Below, piece by piece: positions 30,895 through 31,327 of a stretch of DNA of 31,327 nt. Position 1 is the first letter of the stretch. Each line of letters begins with the position of its first letter. Source of the stretch: a virus; the IMG/VR virus record IMGVR_UViG_3300039018_000118, positions 1 through 31,327 of that record. One strand, given 5' to 3'. A program made the position numbers and the translations under genes. The notes below the pieces were generated by a model. It was not told where the DNA came from and ran no database searches. It saw only the letters and a list, made by a program, of their open reading frames with translations.

Positions 30895-31327
30895 TTACTT
30901 CTTGACCCAAGGCGGCGAGGCCTTGGCAGGCTTTGCCGGTGCGGCTTCAGCGGTCTGGGCGGCAGCCGCTGGCGCTGCAGACAACGCGCCTTTGAAGGTA
31001 GGCGCAGCGCCACCGCTGATGGCGCGGTAGGCCTTGACCTCGTTGCTGGCCTCGTACGTCTTGCCGGTCTTCTCGTCCAGGCGCGAGGCACGAATCGACA
31101 ACTTGATGTTGAGGCTGCCACCAATGAGCTGGTCGGTGTCGGTCACCTTGGCCAAGCCGATGGCGCGCATGATGTCGCCAAGCTGCTGGCGTCCGATCTC
31201 CTCTGCCTTGGCGCTCGCGTTCTTGATGTTGAGGTTTGAGAACACCACCCGGCCTTGGTGCGTTGGACCGGTGATGTCCAAGCGCATCTTGATGTACTGG
31301 CCAGTGCCGTCGGCGGTGGGCTTAAGC
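30895..31327 (-). CDS. DUF669-type protein, possible single-strand DNA-binding role; 5' end outside window
   Basis: The frame is open to the window edge, so the N-terminus is missing. The visible 144 residues include KMRLDITGPTHQGRVVFSNL, NIKNASAKAEEIGRQQLGDI, MRAIGLAKV and SLNIKLSIRASRLDEKTGKT, the pattern of DUF669 phage proteins encoded with recombination genes. A low-complexity Ala/Pro tail ends in SPPWVKK. The family is thought to act on single-stranded DNA; here that is inferred from the neighbouring nuclease and helicase. Confidence 0.75.
   Translation of the reverse strand, partial: LKPTADGTGQYIKMRLDITGPTHQGRVVFSNLNIKNASAKAEEIGRQQLGDIMRAIGLAKVTDTDQLIGGSLNIKLSIRASRLDEKTGKTYEASNEVKAYRAISGGAAPTFKGALSAAPAAAAQTAEAAPAKPAKASPPWVKK

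Overview
The window is a stretch of a tailed double-stranded DNA phage genome (or an integrated copy of one) with a short-tailed, P22-like podovirus virion. No host gene, integrase, repressor, tRNA, rRNA, IS or CRISPR array is visible. The high GC content, codon use and small-gene repertoire suggest a betaproteobacterial host, perhaps a freshwater Comamonadaceae-like member of the Burkholderiales. That host call is inference from general appearance, not from a marker gene.

Layout. (1) 1-548: the end of a probable replication ATPase gene, then a short non-coding stretch of GCCCCT/AGGGGC repeats, a 12-bp palindrome and a perfect DnaA box. This is a good candidate replication origin. (2) 549-24384, plus strand: a small gene; a ParB-DNA methyltransferase gene broken at a run of ten G; small and large terminase; portal; scaffold; coat; a strong terminator; small basic proteins; the gp4-like neck protein; a block of extra beta-rich proteins; the gp10-like neck protein; tandem paralogous small proteins; three ejection proteins (gp7-, gp20- and gp16-like); a tailspike; a detached fibre domain; small proteins; and a lysis cassette (small membrane proteins, holin, M15 endolysin). 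The order TerL-portal-scaffold-coat-gp4-gp10-gp7-gp20-gp16-tailspike is the P22 morphogenetic order with insertions. (3) 24381-31327, minus strand: a tightly packed operon, mostly with ATGA overlaps, reading leftward. From its upstream end it carries a DUF669-type protein, a RecB/Cas4-like nuclease, two unknowns, an SF2 helicase, a sigma-region-4-like protein, a DnaQ-like exonuclease, small Cys-rich proteins, a VRR-NUC nuclease, a ribbon-helix-helix-like protein and several tiny proteins. It is the early replication/recombination side of the genome.

The two gene blocks converge with overlapping stop codons at 24381-24384 and I see no terminator between them. The one clear hairpin-plus-U-tract terminator in the minus-strand block (30858-30892) is oriented for plus-strand transcription. 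This raises the possibility that late transcripts run antisense through the early operon.

I found no clearly new multi-gene system. The points most worth a second look are the poly-G frameshift in the methyltransferase, the candidate origin, the inverted terminator with convergent overlap, a possible compact RNA pseudoknot at 22226-22249, an AT-rich replacement inside the gp16-like ejection gene, and several tiny genes. There is no gene-free stretch longer than 300 bases; the longest is about 160 bases at 389-548.
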